From Gillisia sp. CAL575 (GTDB lineage: Bacteria; Bacteroidota; Bacteroidia; Flavobacteriales; Flavobacteriaceae): a stretch of DNA of 64,000 nucleotides. Positions 1 through 8,104 of the stretch are shown here, piece by piece. The translations under genes were made by a program, and so were the position numbers. Within the stretch, counting starts at the first letter, position 1; the number at the start of each line of letters is the position of its first letter. Below the pieces are notes generated by a model, which saw only the letters and a list, made by a program, of their open reading frames with translations, was not told the DNA's origin and searched no databases. Location: assembly GCF_000403785.1 (NCBI RefSeq), contig NZ_APHJ01000026.1, positions 177,904 through 241,903 of the forward strand. The letters run 5' to 3'.

Positions 1-66
1 TCACTAATTTTGATTGTGAATTTAGGGTTATCAAGAATTTTGACTAGTTCATTTTGAAAATTGTAA

Positions 67-747
67 TTATAAAGAAAGAAGTGACTCTACTAATTGAACC
101 ACACCTGTCGTTGCCTTTTTAGAAATAATAGTCAGGTTCTTAGCTGAAGTAATATTAGGTTTAGGATCTATAAAATAAACGGGAGTTTCATTAGGCAGAT
201 AATCTAAAAGTGCTGCGGCCGGATATACTTGCATAGAAGTGCCAACGATAATCAATATATCTGCATTCTCAACAACATCTACAGCTTTTGGGAACATCGT
301 TACAGCTTCTCCAAACCAAACTACATGTGGCCTAAGTTGATGGTGATGTTCGCAGAAATCGCCTAGGTTCAAATCCTTTTTCCAATCTAACACTAGATCA
401 TCGTCAAAAGTACTTCTCGCTTTTAATAATTCACCATGTAGATGAATAACTCTGGAGCTTCCTGCACGTTCATGGAGATCGTCTATGTTTTGAGTTACAA
501 TACTTACCTTATATTTTTCTTCCAGTTCTACCAAAGCCTTGTGAGCATTATTTGGAGTTACCTCTAATAACTGCTTTCTACGCTGATTGTAAAAATCTAA
601 GACTTTCTCTTTATTTCTGGCCCATCCCGAAGGAGAAGCAACCTCCATAATATCATGTCCTTCCCAAAGTCCATTAGAATCACGAAAAGTTTTAATGCCA
701 CTTTCTGCACTAATTCCTGCACCAGTAAGAATAACGATATGCTGCAT
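67..747 (-). CDS. cobB: NAD-dependent protein deacylase, sirtuin class III (CobB/Sir2)
   Basis: Removes acyl groups from lysines of cytoplasmic proteins using NAD+. The Rossmann NAD site is visible as TGAGISAESGI (residues 8-18) with FRD at 21-23, then TQNIDDLHERAG (85-96) and the catalytic His in HLHGEL (H104). The Tyr53-x-x-Arg56 pair (FYNQRR) is the family signature for acidic acyl groups such as succinyl, as in E. coli CobB and SIRT5. The length of 226 aa is normal for a short bacterial sirtuin. The zinc module is altered: where CobB has four Cys, this protein has Ser112 and a C-E-H-H-H stretch at 132-136. The gene is monocistronic by position and reads away from the tRNA. Family assignment is secure; substrate preference is inference. 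Confidence 0.93.
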   Translation of the reverse strand: MQHIVILTGAGISAESGIKTFRDSNGLWEGHDIMEVASPSGWARNKEKVLDFYNQRRKQLLEVTPNNAHKALVELEEKYKVSIVTQNIDDLHERAGSSRVIHLHGELLKARSTFDDDLVLDWKKDLNLGDFCEHHHQLRPHVVWFGEAVTMFPKAVDVVENADILIIVGTSMQVYPAAALLDYLPNETPVYFIDPKPNITSAKNLTIISKKATTGVVQLVESLLSL

Positions 748-829
748 TAGATATTAAATTAAAACCTGATCTATCAAGAAATTAAGCTTTAAGATATAAC
801 ATTAAAATAGGAAAGAGAATTTTGAGAAT

Positions 830-867
830 AAAAAAACCGACCAGAATATGATTTCTGATCGGTTTTA
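830..867 (-). terminator. Rho-independent terminator after tRNA-Met
   Basis: Read on the minus strand, a stem of about 14 bp (AAAACCGATCAGAA with TTCTGGTCGGTTTT, one G-T pair) closes a short loop and runs into a T tract. It starts two bases after the 3' end of the tRNA. Confidence 0.8.
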
Positions 868-868
868 G

Positions 869-942
869 TAGCGAGAACGAGATTTGAACTCGTGACCTCT
901 GGGTTATGAATCCAACGCTCTAACCAACTGAGCTACCTCGCC
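869..942 (-). tRNA. tRNA-Met (anticodon CAT), elongator type
   Basis: A 74-nt cloverleaf on the minus strand. The acceptor GGCGAGG pairs with TCTCGCT (terminal G-U pairs), the D arm is GCTC/GAGC, the anticodon loop TTCATAA gives CAT at positions 906-908, and the T arm carries the GTTCAAATC motif. No CCA is encoded. G1-U72 and the lack of the initiator C1-A72 mismatch argue for elongator Met. A CAT anticodon could also be tRNA-Ile2 after lysidine modification; the overall sequence fits Met better. Confidence 0.93.
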
Positions 943-1023
943 ATAATTGTATTCAATTGCAAACAAATAGATTAGAACAACAGCTAATGATATTAGGCGT
1001 TACAACCTGAAAGTTTGCGGCTG

Positions 1024-1053
1024 CAAATATAAAAACTATTTGTTTTAGCGCAA
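1024..1053 (-). promoter_or_regulatory. Bacteroidota-type promoter of tRNA-Met
   Basis: On the minus strand TTG (1051-1053), a 19-base spacer and TATATTTG (1024-1031) match the Bacteroidota primary sigma consensus (TTTG at -33, TAnnTTTG at -7). The implied leader to the tRNA 5' end is about 75 bases. Confidence 0.75.
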
Positions 1054-1137
1054 GTTTTATTTTACGAAACTTTTAATTTGTTTCCTTTCAAGGTTTGCAA
1101 TTAATATTTATATTGCCCAAAATCTAATAAAATAAGC

Positions 1138-1524
1138 ATGGAAGATAAAGTTAAGTACGAAATGGAATTTCCAATACAAGCTTCCCCTTCGTTATTATAT
1201 CAATATATTTCAACACCTTCTGGTCTTAGCGAGTGGTATGCGGACAATGTGAATTCTCGTGGGGAATTTTTTACTTTCATTTGGAATGAATCCGAAGAAA
1301 AAGCAAAGCTTTTAAGTAAGAAAAATGGTGAACGCATAAAATTTAGATGGTTGGAAGATGAGGAATCTCCTTATTTTTTCGAAATCAGAATTCAAGTTGA
1401 CGAAATTACTAAAGATGTTTCTATTATGATCACAGATTTTGCCGAAGAAGATGAAATAGAAGAAGGGAAGATGCTTTGGGAGAACATGATTTCAGACTTA
1501 AAACAGATCTTAGGTTCGTCCTAA
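1138..1524 (+). CDS. START-like (SRPBCC-fold) domain protein
   Basis: A 128-aa cytoplasmic protein of the Bacteroidota START-like family, related to the AHSA1/SRPBCC helix-grip fold. Visible traits are the opening strand YEMEFPIQASPSLLY, the turn motif STPSGLSEWYADNV (residues 26-39), alternating strands, and a long C-terminal helix from about residue 105. No signal peptide or catalytic motif is seen. The fold usually binds a hydrophobic ligand or acts as a cochaperone; the ligand here is unknown. A strong hairpin terminator follows the stop codon by 25 bases, so it is probably transcribed alone. Confidence 0.8.
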   Translation: MEDKVKYEMEFPIQASPSLLYQYISTPSGLSEWYADNVNSRGEFFTFIWNESEEKAKLLSKKNGERIKFRWLEDEESPYFFEIRIQVDEITKDVSIMITDFAEEDEIEEGKMLWENMISDLKQILGSS

Positions 1525-1541
1525 TTTTTATATTTTAATAG

Positions 1542-1549
1542 TACCTTTG
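1542..1549 (+). promoter_or_regulatory. Candidate -7 box TACCTTTG upstream of the class IV aminotransferase
   Basis: TACCTTTG fits TAnnTTTG, but no TTG is seen at the -33 distance. It directly abuts the hairpin at 1550-1573, so a transcript starting here would begin inside the hairpin's left arm. Confidence 0.4.
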
Positions 1550-1580
1550 CCCCGTTTTATAAATATTACGGGGTTTTTTT
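1550..1580 (+). terminator. Rho-independent terminator after the START-like gene, touching the next start codon
   Basis: CCCCG (1550-1554) pairs with CGGGG (1569-1573) across a 14-base AT-rich loop and is followed by seven T. The ATG of the aminotransferase gene is the very next base, 1581. Confidence 0.75.
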
Positions 1581-2426
1581 ATGATAAATATTAATGGGAA
1601 TTTAGTCGAGGATAAAGATGCAACTATATCAGTTTTTAATAGAGGGCTGGCTTATGGAGATTCGGTATTCGAAACTTTGAGAGTTATTAACGGGAAGATT
1701 ATTTTTTGGGAAGATCATTATTTTAGGTTAATGTCTTCTATGCGTATAATGCGTATGGAAATCCCAGCAAATTTTTCTCCTGAATTTTTAGAGGAAAAGA
1801 TCATACAATTGCTTAAGAATAATGAGCTTAGTAATTCTCCTGCGAGGGTGAGATTCACTATTTTTAGAACAACCGGAGGTTTTTATAGACCCGACACTTT
1901 AGATATTGAATATATTATTACTTCAGAATCACTGAATGATCCTTTTTATTTGCTGAATGAAGAACCGTATGAAGTGGAATTATTTAAAGATCACTATGTA
2001 ACCAGCGGTCTTCTTTCTACGATTAAATCTAATAATAGGGCTGTGAATGTTTTGGGAAGTATTTTCGCCAAGGAAAATGATTATCAGAATTGTCTTCTGA
2101 TAAATGAAAAAAAGCAGGTAGTAGAAGCGCTAAATGGAAATATTTTCATAGTGAATGGAAATAAAATTAAGACACCACCATTACAAGATGGTGCTTTAAA
2201 TGGGATTTCTAGAAAACAAATTATCTCTGTTGTGAAAAAAATGATGGATTTAGAAATAGAAGAATCCAGTATTTCTCCTTTTGAACTTCAAAAAGCAGAT
2301 GAATTATTTATTTCGAATGTAATTGTAGGAGTGCAGCCAATCTCAAAATACCGTAAAAAGGAATATGATAATACTGTTAGTAAAGAAGTACTAACTAAGT
2401 TGAATGTAAAAGCAAGATTGGGCTAA
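1581..2426 (+). CDS. PLP-dependent class IV aminotransferase (BCAT / aminodeoxychorismate lyase-like)
   Basis: Class IV fold PLP enzyme of 281 aa. Hallmarks are FNRGLAYGDSVFETLRV (residues 19-35), with the F-RG-GDSVFET pattern shared by PabC, D-amino acid transaminase and BCAT, then the probable PLP lysine in STIKSNNR, and the C-terminal LFISNVIVGVQPI segment. The sequence alone does not separate 4-amino-4-deoxychorismate lyase (folate synthesis) from an aminotransferase; the family label is therefore left open. The ATG lies immediately after the T run of the upstream terminator, leaving no room for a conventional ribosome binding site outside the hairpin. It converges on yqgE with a 4-base overlap. 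Confidence 0.85.
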   Translation: MININGNLVEDKDATISVFNRGLAYGDSVFETLRVINGKIIFWEDHYFRLMSSMRIMRMEIPANFSPEFLEEKIIQLLKNNELSNSPARVRFTIFRTTGGFYRPDTLDIEYIITSESLNDPFYLLNEEPYEVELFKDHYVTSGLLSTIKSNNRAVNVLGSIFAKENDYQNCLLINEKKQVVEALNGNIFIVNGNKIKTPPLQDGALNGISRKQIISVVKKMMDLEIEESSISPFELQKADELFISNVIVGVQPISKYRKKEYDNTVSKEVLTKLNVKARLG

Positions 2427-2983
2427 TTATAACTAGGGTTTTCAGGAGCGTTGGACCATAACATATAGTTTCCCCCAAGTTCCATCATTTTATCTTTCCA
2501 GAAGGATCTGTAAGGTCTTTCAATAATGTCTTTTGCATCTTGGTGCTCAGTAATTATCCAAGAATTGGAATTTAGCTCCTCAGTTAGTTGTTTTGCATCC
2601 CAGCCAGAATAGCCAAGAAAAAATCTAATTTCTTTATCTGAGATTTGATCGCTAATAATAAGTTGCTTTACTGCCTCAAAATTTCCTCCCCAATAAATTC
2701 CATTCGCAATCTCTATGCTCTCAGGAATTAGATCTGGTATTTTATGAATAAAATAAAGATTATCCTGTTCTACTGGACCACCGTTATATATCTTAAAACT
2801 TTTTTTAAGACCAGGAATTAAATCTTGTAATGTGAAGTCAAGTATCTTATTTAAAATAAATCCAATAGAACCAGATTCAGAATGTTCTGCTAACAATACC
2901 ACGGAGCGGTTAAAAGATGTATCTCCAATAATAGTCGGCTCAGCAACCAATAAAAGACCTTTTTCTGGTTTTAAAGCAATCAT
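2423..2983 (-). CDS. YqgE/AlgH family protein
   Basis: A 186-aa protein of the UPF0301 YqgE/AlgH family, whose biochemical role is not settled. Family landmarks are LKPEKGLLLVAEPTI near the N-terminus, FNRSVVLLAEHSESGSIGFILN, and FLGYSGWDAKQL in the C-terminal third. The chosen ATG at 2981-2983 gives the usual family length; an upstream in-frame ATG at 3052 would add 23 poorly conserved residues and run into the HU terminator. It ends in a convergent overlap with the aminotransferase gene. Confidence 0.88.
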   Translation of the reverse strand: MIALKPEKGLLLVAEPTIIGDTSFNRSVVLLAEHSESGSIGFILNKILDFTLQDLIPGLKKSFKIYNGGPVEQDNLYFIHKIPDLIPESIEIANGIYWGGNFEAVKQLIISDQISDKEIRFFLGYSGWDAKQLTEELNSNSWIITEHQDAKDIIERPYRSFWKDKMMELGGNYMLWSNAPENPSYN

Positions 2984-3050
2984 AATTCTATACTTTTTAT
3001 TAAAGCTAAAGATTAAATTAACAATTTCAAATAAATTGATACATATTTTC

Positions 3051-3079
3051 AAAAAAAAACTCCCCCGAAGGAGAGTTTT
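3051..3079 (-). terminator. Rho-independent terminator of the HU gene
   Basis: On the minus strand AAAACTCTCC-TTCG-GGGGAGTTTT forms a 10-bp stem capped by a TTCG tetraloop and followed by further T residues. It begins 22 bases after the HU stop codon. Confidence 0.85.
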
Positions 3080-3101
3080 GTCTTTTTATAGAAAACTATA
3101 A

Positions 3102-3374
3102 CTAGTTTACAGCTTTTTGTAAATCTGCACCTGCTTTAAATTTCACTACATTTTTAGCAGCAATCTTAATAGTGTTACCAGTTTGTGGGTTTCTACCTTC
3201 ACGAGCAGCTCTTTTTGACACTGACCATGAACCGAATCCTACTAAAGAAACACGATCTCCTTTTTTAAGAGAACCTTCAACATTTCCTAAGAATGACTCT
3301 AATGCTTTTTTAGCTGCTGCTTTAGAAATTCCAGCATGTTCAGCCATTGAATCGATTAAATCTGTTTTGTTCAT
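3102..3374 (-). CDS. hup: HU family DNA-binding protein
   Basis: A 90-aa histone-like nucleoid protein, full length for HU. It shows the N-terminal helix pair (MNKTDLIDSMAEHAGISKAA), the central strand VSLVGFGSWSV, the DNA-embracing arm RAAREGRNPQTGNTI (about residues 56-70, with the conserved R-NPQTG turn), and the closing strand-helix. It acts as a dimer that bends and compacts DNA. It has its own complete promoter (3427-3456) and terminator (3051-3079), so it is a single-gene, likely highly expressed unit. Confidence 0.96.
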   Translation of the reverse strand: MNKTDLIDSMAEHAGISKAAAKKALESFLGNVEGSLKKGDRVSLVGFGSWSVSKRAAREGRNPQTGNTIKIAAKNVVKFKAGADLQKAVN

Positions 3375-3426
3375 AATTTCAATTTTAAATTAATTGTTGG
3401 TTAAACGTTTACGTTAATTTGCTTTA

Positions 3427-3456
3427 CAAATTTATGTGGATTTCTCAGCCACGCAA
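3427..3456 (-). promoter_or_regulatory. Bacteroidota-type promoter of HU
   Basis: On the minus strand TTG (3454-3456), a 19-base spacer and TAAATTTG (3427-3434). The -7 box lies 52 bases before the HU start codon. Confidence 0.75.
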
Positions 3457-3559
3457 GTAATATCAAGGGAAATGCGGGATTTTGTTAATAACTTAGGTTT
3501 ATTGTTAATAAATATACTAAATTTTTTTAATAATCAGTCATTTCAATAGGGATAAGGCT

Positions 3560-4507
3560 TCACAGAACTTTAGCCCCGTTTTCAAATTGATAGCCATTTA
3601 GAAGTTCTTTTGTTTTCATTTTTCGTTTTCCAGGTAACTGAATTTCATTAACTACAATATATCCATCTGATACTGCAATTTTTAATTTATTATCTTCTTT
3701 AAAAATTATTCCTAGATCCCTATCATGAGATTCTAATAAGATGTCTATATCATACAATTTAGCATTTAATTCTGCCTCTCCATTTTTAATTACAGTCCAC
3801 GCAGCCGGATACGGATTTAAGCCTCTTATAAAATTATAAAGCTTATTAGCGCTTAATGCCCAATTAATTTTGGTGTTTTCTTTAGTTAATTTAGGTGCGT
3901 CCCTTAGATCTTCACTTTCTTTTTGTGAGATAGTCTTTACCTTATCTTCTTTTATAAGTTCTAAAGTATCTGTAACAAGACTGGCACCAAGGCTCATTAA
4001 CTTATCATGAAGGCTTCCTACAGTATCATTTAGTTCAATTGGTGTCTCCTTTTGAAGGATCATGTCACCAGTATCTATTTTATCATCAATAAAGAAGGTA
4101 GATGCTCCTGTTTGGGTTTCCCCATTTATAATAGCCCAGTTAATTGGAGCCGCTCCTCTATATTGTGGTAACAAAGAAGCGTGTAGATTAAAAGTTCCAA
4201 ATTCTGGTAATTGCCAAACAATTTTAGGTAGCATTCTAAATGCAACAACAACTTGTAGATTTGACTTTAGATCTTTTAATTCTTCTAAAAATTCTGGCGA
4301 TTTTAAATTGGTAGGCTGTAATACTGGAAGGTTATTTACTACAGCAAATTCCTTTACAGCACTCTGTTGCAATTTTCTTCCTCTACCTGCAGGTCTATCC
4401 GGTGCCGTAATAACACCTACAACATTATATTTGGCTTCTATAATATGTCTTAGGGTGGTCACAGCGAACTCTGGAGTACCCATAAAAACTATTCTTAGAT
4501 CTCTCAT
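3560..4507 (-). CDS. fmt: Methionyl-tRNA formyltransferase
   Basis: Formylates initiator Met-tRNA with 10-formyl-THF to start translation. The N-terminal formyltransferase domain carries FMGTPEFAVTTL (8-19), a PAGRGRKLQQSAVK loop and the active-site segment NLHASLLPQYRGAAPINWAI, which includes the catalytic N-x-H motif and the SLLP-RG signature. The C-terminal tRNA-binding domain begins near residue 205. Its 315 aa are typical. The start codon overlaps the recQ stop by one base, so translation is probably coupled in the AAA ATPase-recQ-fmt operon. Confidence 0.96.
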   Translation of the reverse strand: MRDLRIVFMGTPEFAVTTLRHIIEAKYNVVGVITAPDRPAGRGRKLQQSAVKEFAVVNNLPVLQPTNLKSPEFLEELKDLKSNLQVVVAFRMLPKIVWQLPEFGTFNLHASLLPQYRGAAPINWAIINGETQTGASTFFIDDKIDTGDMILQKETPIELNDTVGSLHDKLMSLGASLVTDTLELIKEDKVKTISQKESEDLRDAPKLTKENTKINWALSANKLYNFIRGLNPYPAAWTVIKNGEAELNAKLYDIDILLESHDRDLGIIFKEDNKLKIAVSDGYIVVNEIQLPGKRKMKTKELLNGYQFENGAKVL

Positions 4508-6408
4508 TAATTTTTTAATTTATATGTATTGGTTGGAGTAATAGAAATTAATTCTTTATCCAACATTAAATCTATCACTTTTAATATGGCTTTTTCTGGA
4601 TATGGGAGTGTACTGATGATAGTTCTAGAACTTTCATCTTTTTGCTTTAATAATATAATCACATCATTATAAATACTTCTTATCAATTCCTTTTTTAGAT
4701 ATCTTTCTTTAGGCATACATACAGAACAGATTCCGCATTTTACTGCATCTTTATCACCAAAATAATTTAATAATTGTTGACTTCTACATTTTTTATCATT
4801 TTCAATATAATTTAATAATGCTTCAACTTTATTAAGCTTACTAATTGATTGGTTCTTGATATATTTTGAAAATGGATAAATAGTATTCTCATCTTCTCTA
4901 GGTACTAAAAAGGTTATGGAAGCATCATTTTGTTGATGTTCAAAGTCAACAATTTTATCTTTATGTAAAGTATTCAAAATAGAAAGAGCTTCATTTTCTG
5001 CAACGCCTGCTTTCTTGCAAACTGAGACTATATTTATTTGAATTTTATTATCAAAAATACCACCATAGGTTCTTAAGACCGCTTTTACCACGGGATCAAA
5101 CTTGGGGTTTTCTTCTAAATAATAAAGTAATTGCTTATTGGAAATAATAAATTGAAGACTGGTAGCTTTTTGAAACTGCTGAGATAGTTTTAATACACTT
5201 ATTCTATCCAATAATTGCAGCGTATTATATGTTTTTGTATTGTTTAACTGATAGTGATGGCAAAAATCTGCAAAATTAAAATCGTGCACCGTATTTAATC
5301 CTTCCCCGTAAGCTATCTGAAAATAGGAGGTAAGTTTTTTATAAATTAATATAGCAAAAGCTAAGTCTGGAAGAGAATTTATAAATTGATTCTTTAATAC
5401 TGGTATATCACTTTTGTTTGTAATTATAGAAGCAACAGAAGGCTTTCCATCCCGACCTGCTCTCCCAGCTTCCTGAAAATAACTTTCTATGCTTTCCGGT
5501 AAATTTAGATGAATAACATGTCTCACATTTGGCTTGTCTATTCCCATTCCAAAAGCATTGGTAGCCACCATGATCTTAGTTTTCTCTTTTAGCCAAGAAT
5601 TTAATTGTTTAGATTTTTCTTTTGAAGAAAGTCCTCCATGGAATGCTGCTGCGGAATATCCATTTTTAATTAAAGATCTACTTATTTCTAAGGTTGCATT
5701 TCTGCTTCTTACATAAACAATTGCACTTTCATCACGATCCTGCAATAATTGATGCATTCTAAACTCCTTATCTTCTGAGGTTATCACATTAAAACGAATA
5801 TTATTTCGCTCCAGAGAATTTTTAAAAACCTTAGGATTATTCAATTTTAATTGGTCAGCAATATCCTTAACAACTCTGCTGGTAGCTGTAGCTGTAACCG
5901 CCATTATAGGGATTTCTGGATGCAAATCTCTTAATGCTGAAACATTTAAATAGGCTGGCCTAAAGTCATGTCCCCACTGAGATATACAATGAGCTTCGTC
6001 TATTGCAATTAAATTAACAGGCATTAATTTTATGCGTTCACGAACAAGATCTTGTTGTAAACGCTCTGGAGATAGGTATAAAAATTTATAATTCCCATAA
6101 ATGCAATTATCCAGAAGGGTATCCAGTTCTGCATAAGAGATTCCTCCCGTGATAGCCATTGCTTTAATTCCTTTTTCTTGCAATGCTGTTACTTGGTCTT
6201 CAATTAAAGCAACTAGGGGAGATACAATTATACAAATTCCTTCTTTTTGTAATGCAGGAATCTGGTAACATAAAGATTTCCCTCCTCCAGTTGGAAGAAG
6301 GGCAATGATATCTTGATTTTTTTCCGCAGCTAGAATGATATCCTCCTGTAAAGATTTAAAAGAAGAATACCCCCAGTACTTAAATAATATGTCTTTGGCT
6401 TGCTGCAA
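4507..6408 (-). CDS. recQ: RecQ family ATP-dependent DNA helicase
   Basis: A 3'-5' DNA helicase of 633 aa acting in recombination and repair. Motifs in order: the RecQ motif 0 helix at 11-22, Walker A LLPTGGGKSLCYQ, DEAH box in AIDEAHCISQWGHDFRP, TATAT (motif III), and motifs V-VI with FGMGIDKPNVRHVIH and QEAGRAGRDG. The zinc cluster appears late as a Cys followed by CGICSVC, then a winged-helix-like tail. No clear HRDC domain is visible and the protein ends soon after, so it is the short RecQ form. It lies between an AAA ATPase gene (2-base gap) and fmt (1-base overlap). Confidence 0.95.
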   Translation of the reverse strand: MQQAKDILFKYWGYSSFKSLQEDIILAAEKNQDIIALLPTGGGKSLCYQIPALQKEGICIIVSPLVALIEDQVTALQEKGIKAMAITGGISYAELDTLLDNCIYGNYKFLYLSPERLQQDLVRERIKLMPVNLIAIDEAHCISQWGHDFRPAYLNVSALRDLHPEIPIMAVTATATSRVVKDIADQLKLNNPKVFKNSLERNNIRFNVITSEDKEFRMHQLLQDRDESAIVYVRSRNATLEISRSLIKNGYSAAAFHGGLSSKEKSKQLNSWLKEKTKIMVATNAFGMGIDKPNVRHVIHLNLPESIESYFQEAGRAGRDGKPSVASIITNKSDIPVLKNQFINSLPDLAFAILIYKKLTSYFQIAYGEGLNTVHDFNFADFCHHYQLNNTKTYNTLQLLDRISVLKLSQQFQKATSLQFIISNKQLLYYLEENPKFDPVVKAVLRTYGGIFDNKIQINIVSVCKKAGVAENEALSILNTLHKDKIVDFEHQQNDASITFLVPREDENTIYPFSKYIKNQSISKLNKVEALLNYIENDKKCRSQQLLNYFGDKDAVKCGICSVCMPKERYLKKELIRSIYNDVIILLKQKDESSRTIISTLPYPEKAILKVIDLMLDKELISITPTNTYKLKN

Positions 6409-6410
6409 AT

Positions 6411-6950
6411 TTATCCATCTAAGGAATTCATTATAAAGCTACATCTATTGGCAACGGTACCTTTAGGCACTACAATAGGGTCGTAACCATAAGTAATATA
6501 AGAATTTTTTAAGTTCTCGTGTATCACTAGGGCCTGCTCATAAGATTCGTATCGCTCACTATCGCTTGTATAGATCTCTTTCCAAGGTGGTAGCAAGAAT
6601 ATTTTATCGTATGTATGGTTCTTACAGGCTACTACAAATTCTTCTGGATAGGAGGTGCCAAAATAATCCATATAAGCAACTACGTCTGGAATTCCACGAT
6701 CTAAGAAAATATGCTCTTTAGATAGTTTCACGGCTTCGTAATGCTGATTTATTCTTGCTTCCAACAACTTCTCGCTGAATAAAAGGGGTTTTTCTAAAAA
6801 TAACTGCTCAATTCCTTGTTGTTGAGCTTCTATAGTTATTTGTCTTGATACCTCATGTAGACAATGCTGCCCCTGGGATTCCAAGTAATTAATAATAGAA
6901 GATTTTCCTGTACCGGGACCGCCGGTAATAACTATTTTTTTATTTTGCAC
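6411..6950 (-). CDS. P-loop ATPase of the AAA_28 / NadR-kinase-like type
   Basis: A small 179-aa nucleotide-binding protein. Walker A is GGPGTGKSS (residues 10-18), followed by a conserved HEVSRQ element and a Walker-B-like FLDRGIPDVVAY (about 82-93), the arrangement seen in NadR-type ribosylnicotinamide kinases and AAA_28 proteins. It lacks any extra domain, and its substrate cannot be read from sequence. It is the first gene of the operon with recQ and fmt; a link to RecQ function is not implied by the family. Confidence 0.8.
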   Translation of the reverse strand: MQNKKIVITGGPGTGKSSIINYLESQGQHCLHEVSRQITIEAQQQGIEQLFLEKPLLFSEKLLEARINQHYEAVKLSKEHIFLDRGIPDVVAYMDYFGTSYPEEFVVACKNHTYDKIFLLPPWKEIYTSDSERYESYEQALVIHENLKNSYITYGYDPIVVPKGTVANRCSFIMNSLDG

Positions 6951-7000
6951 GATGCAAATTTCGGTATTTGTGATCGATAAAAAAAATGAAACATAACTCG

Positions 7001-7008
7001 TATATTTG
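7001..7008 (+). promoter_or_regulatory. -7 box TATATTTG of the DUF493 gene
   Basis: TATATTTG lies 24 bases before the start codon at 7033. No well-placed -33 TTG is seen. Confidence 0.55.
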
Positions 7009-7032
7009 CAGAAGTAGGAATGAAAAGATATT

Positions 7033-7326
7033 ATGGAATCAGAGAAAAATCCAGAAGAATTTTACGATAAATTAAAAGTCCAATTAAAAGAAACAAGTTC
7101 TTGGCCTTCAGTCTATTTGTATAAGTTTATTGTACTTACTAATAAATCAAAAATTGTTCAAATTCATGATATTTTTGATAATATGGGCGCTGTTATTAAT
7201 ACAAAGGAGTCTAAAAATGCTAAATATACAAGTGTTTCTGTAAATGTTAAAATGAGCGATCCAGATGCGGTTATAGCAAAATATAAGCGAGTAGGGAATG
7301 AAGTGGAAGGAGTAATTTCCCTTTAA
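7033..7326 (+). CDS. DUF493 family protein
   Basis: A 97-aa protein of the DUF493 (YbeD-like) ferredoxin-like fold. Visible landmarks are FYDKLKVQLKETSSWPSVYLYKF near the N-terminus (residues 10-32), the KYTSVSVNVKM strand and the closing VEGVISL. YbeD-like proteins are presumed small regulatory modules resembling ACT domains; no ligand is known. The gene stands alone on the plus strand, divergent from the AAA ATPase operon. Confidence 0.85.
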   Translation: MESEKNPEEFYDKLKVQLKETSSWPSVYLYKFIVLTNKSKIVQIHDIFDNMGAVINTKESKNAKYTSVSVNVKMSDPDAVIAKYKRVGNEVEGVISL

Positions 7327-7449
7327 AACTTAAAACAAGCTACTTTATGCTATTTAATTGTTTTCCTGCATAGGGAGGTTGAATAATATTTAGTATTTTG
7401 CAATCGGTATAATTTCTACCAAATTAGTTATCACCAATAAATTTCAATT

Positions 7450-8091
7450 TTGACGTACGAATTAGAATATAACTCCGAAAGGAGCAAGTTAATCATTCCA
7501 GAATATGGTCGGCATTTACAAAAAATGGTTGAACATGCAGTTGCCATTGAAGATGAAGAAGAGCGTAACAAAGTAGCTAAATCTATTATTGCTGTAATGG
7601 GAAATATGAATCCTCATTTAAGGGATGTTCCAGATTTTCAGCATAAATTATGGGATCAATTATTTATAATAAGTGATTTTAAATTAGATGTAGATTCTCC
7701 TTTCCCAAAGCCTTCCAGAGAAGTTTTAGAAGAGCATCCAGAACCAATGCCATATCCTCAAAATTTCCCGAAATATCGTTTTTATGGAAACAATATAAAA
7801 AGAATGATAGATGAGGCTGTAAAATGGGAAAGTGGTGAGCTTAGGGATGCCTTAGAGTATGCCATTGCTAACCACATGAAAAAGTCTTATTTAAATTGGA
7901 ATAGAGAGACGGTAGATGACGATGTGATCTTTAATCATTTAAAAGAATTAAGTGATGGTAAGATAAATCTAAAGAATAGTGAAGAAGATCTTAGCGAAGC
8001 TGCAAGCTTGCTTAGAGGAAATAAAAAATATAGCAATACCCCTAAGAAGCCTGTTAGTAACAGGAATCCTCGCGGACGTAAACGCTACTAA
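7450..8091 (+). CDS. DUF4290 domain-containing protein
   Basis: A 213-aa Bacteroidota-specific protein. The N-terminal hallmark is LIIPEYGRHLQKMVEHA (residues 14-30), followed by NPHLRDVPDFQHKLWDQL and a basic, low-complexity C-terminus ending RNPRGRKRY that suggests nucleic acid or acidic-partner contact. A TTG start is chosen because the conserved YELEYNSERSKL begins directly after it. It sits 13 bases before murA, a pairing I recall as conserved in this phylum, so a role tied to cell-wall synthesis or its control is possible but unproven. Confidence 0.85.
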   Translation: MTYELEYNSERSKLIIPEYGRHLQKMVEHAVAIEDEEERNKVAKSIIAVMGNMNPHLRDVPDFQHKLWDQLFIISDFKLDVDSPFPKPSREVLEEHPEPMPYPQNFPKYRFYGNNIKRMIDEAVKWESGELRDALEYAIANHMKKSYLNWNRETVDDDVIFNHLKELSDGKINLKNSEEDLSEAASLLRGNKKYSNTPKKPVSNRNPRGRKRY

Positions 8092-8104
8092 AAATCTTAA
8101 TTTT

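Noticed and set aside
1..66. A possible C-terminal piece of a plus-strand gene at the left edge.
   Set aside because: Two plus-strand frames are open to an early stop, but 20 residues or fewer are not enough to decide.
2984..3052. An upstream ATG at 3052 for the YqgE gene.
   Set aside because: It adds 23 unrelated residues and reaches the HU terminator; the conserved domain starts at 2983.
7395..7402. A TATTTTG-like box before the DUF4290 gene.
   Set aside because: One base too short for TAnnTTTG; not reported as a promoter.
7979..8104. An in-frame N-terminal extension of murA from 7979.
   Set aside because: It lies inside the DUF4290 gene and adds residues absent from MurA; ATG 8105 gives the normal length.
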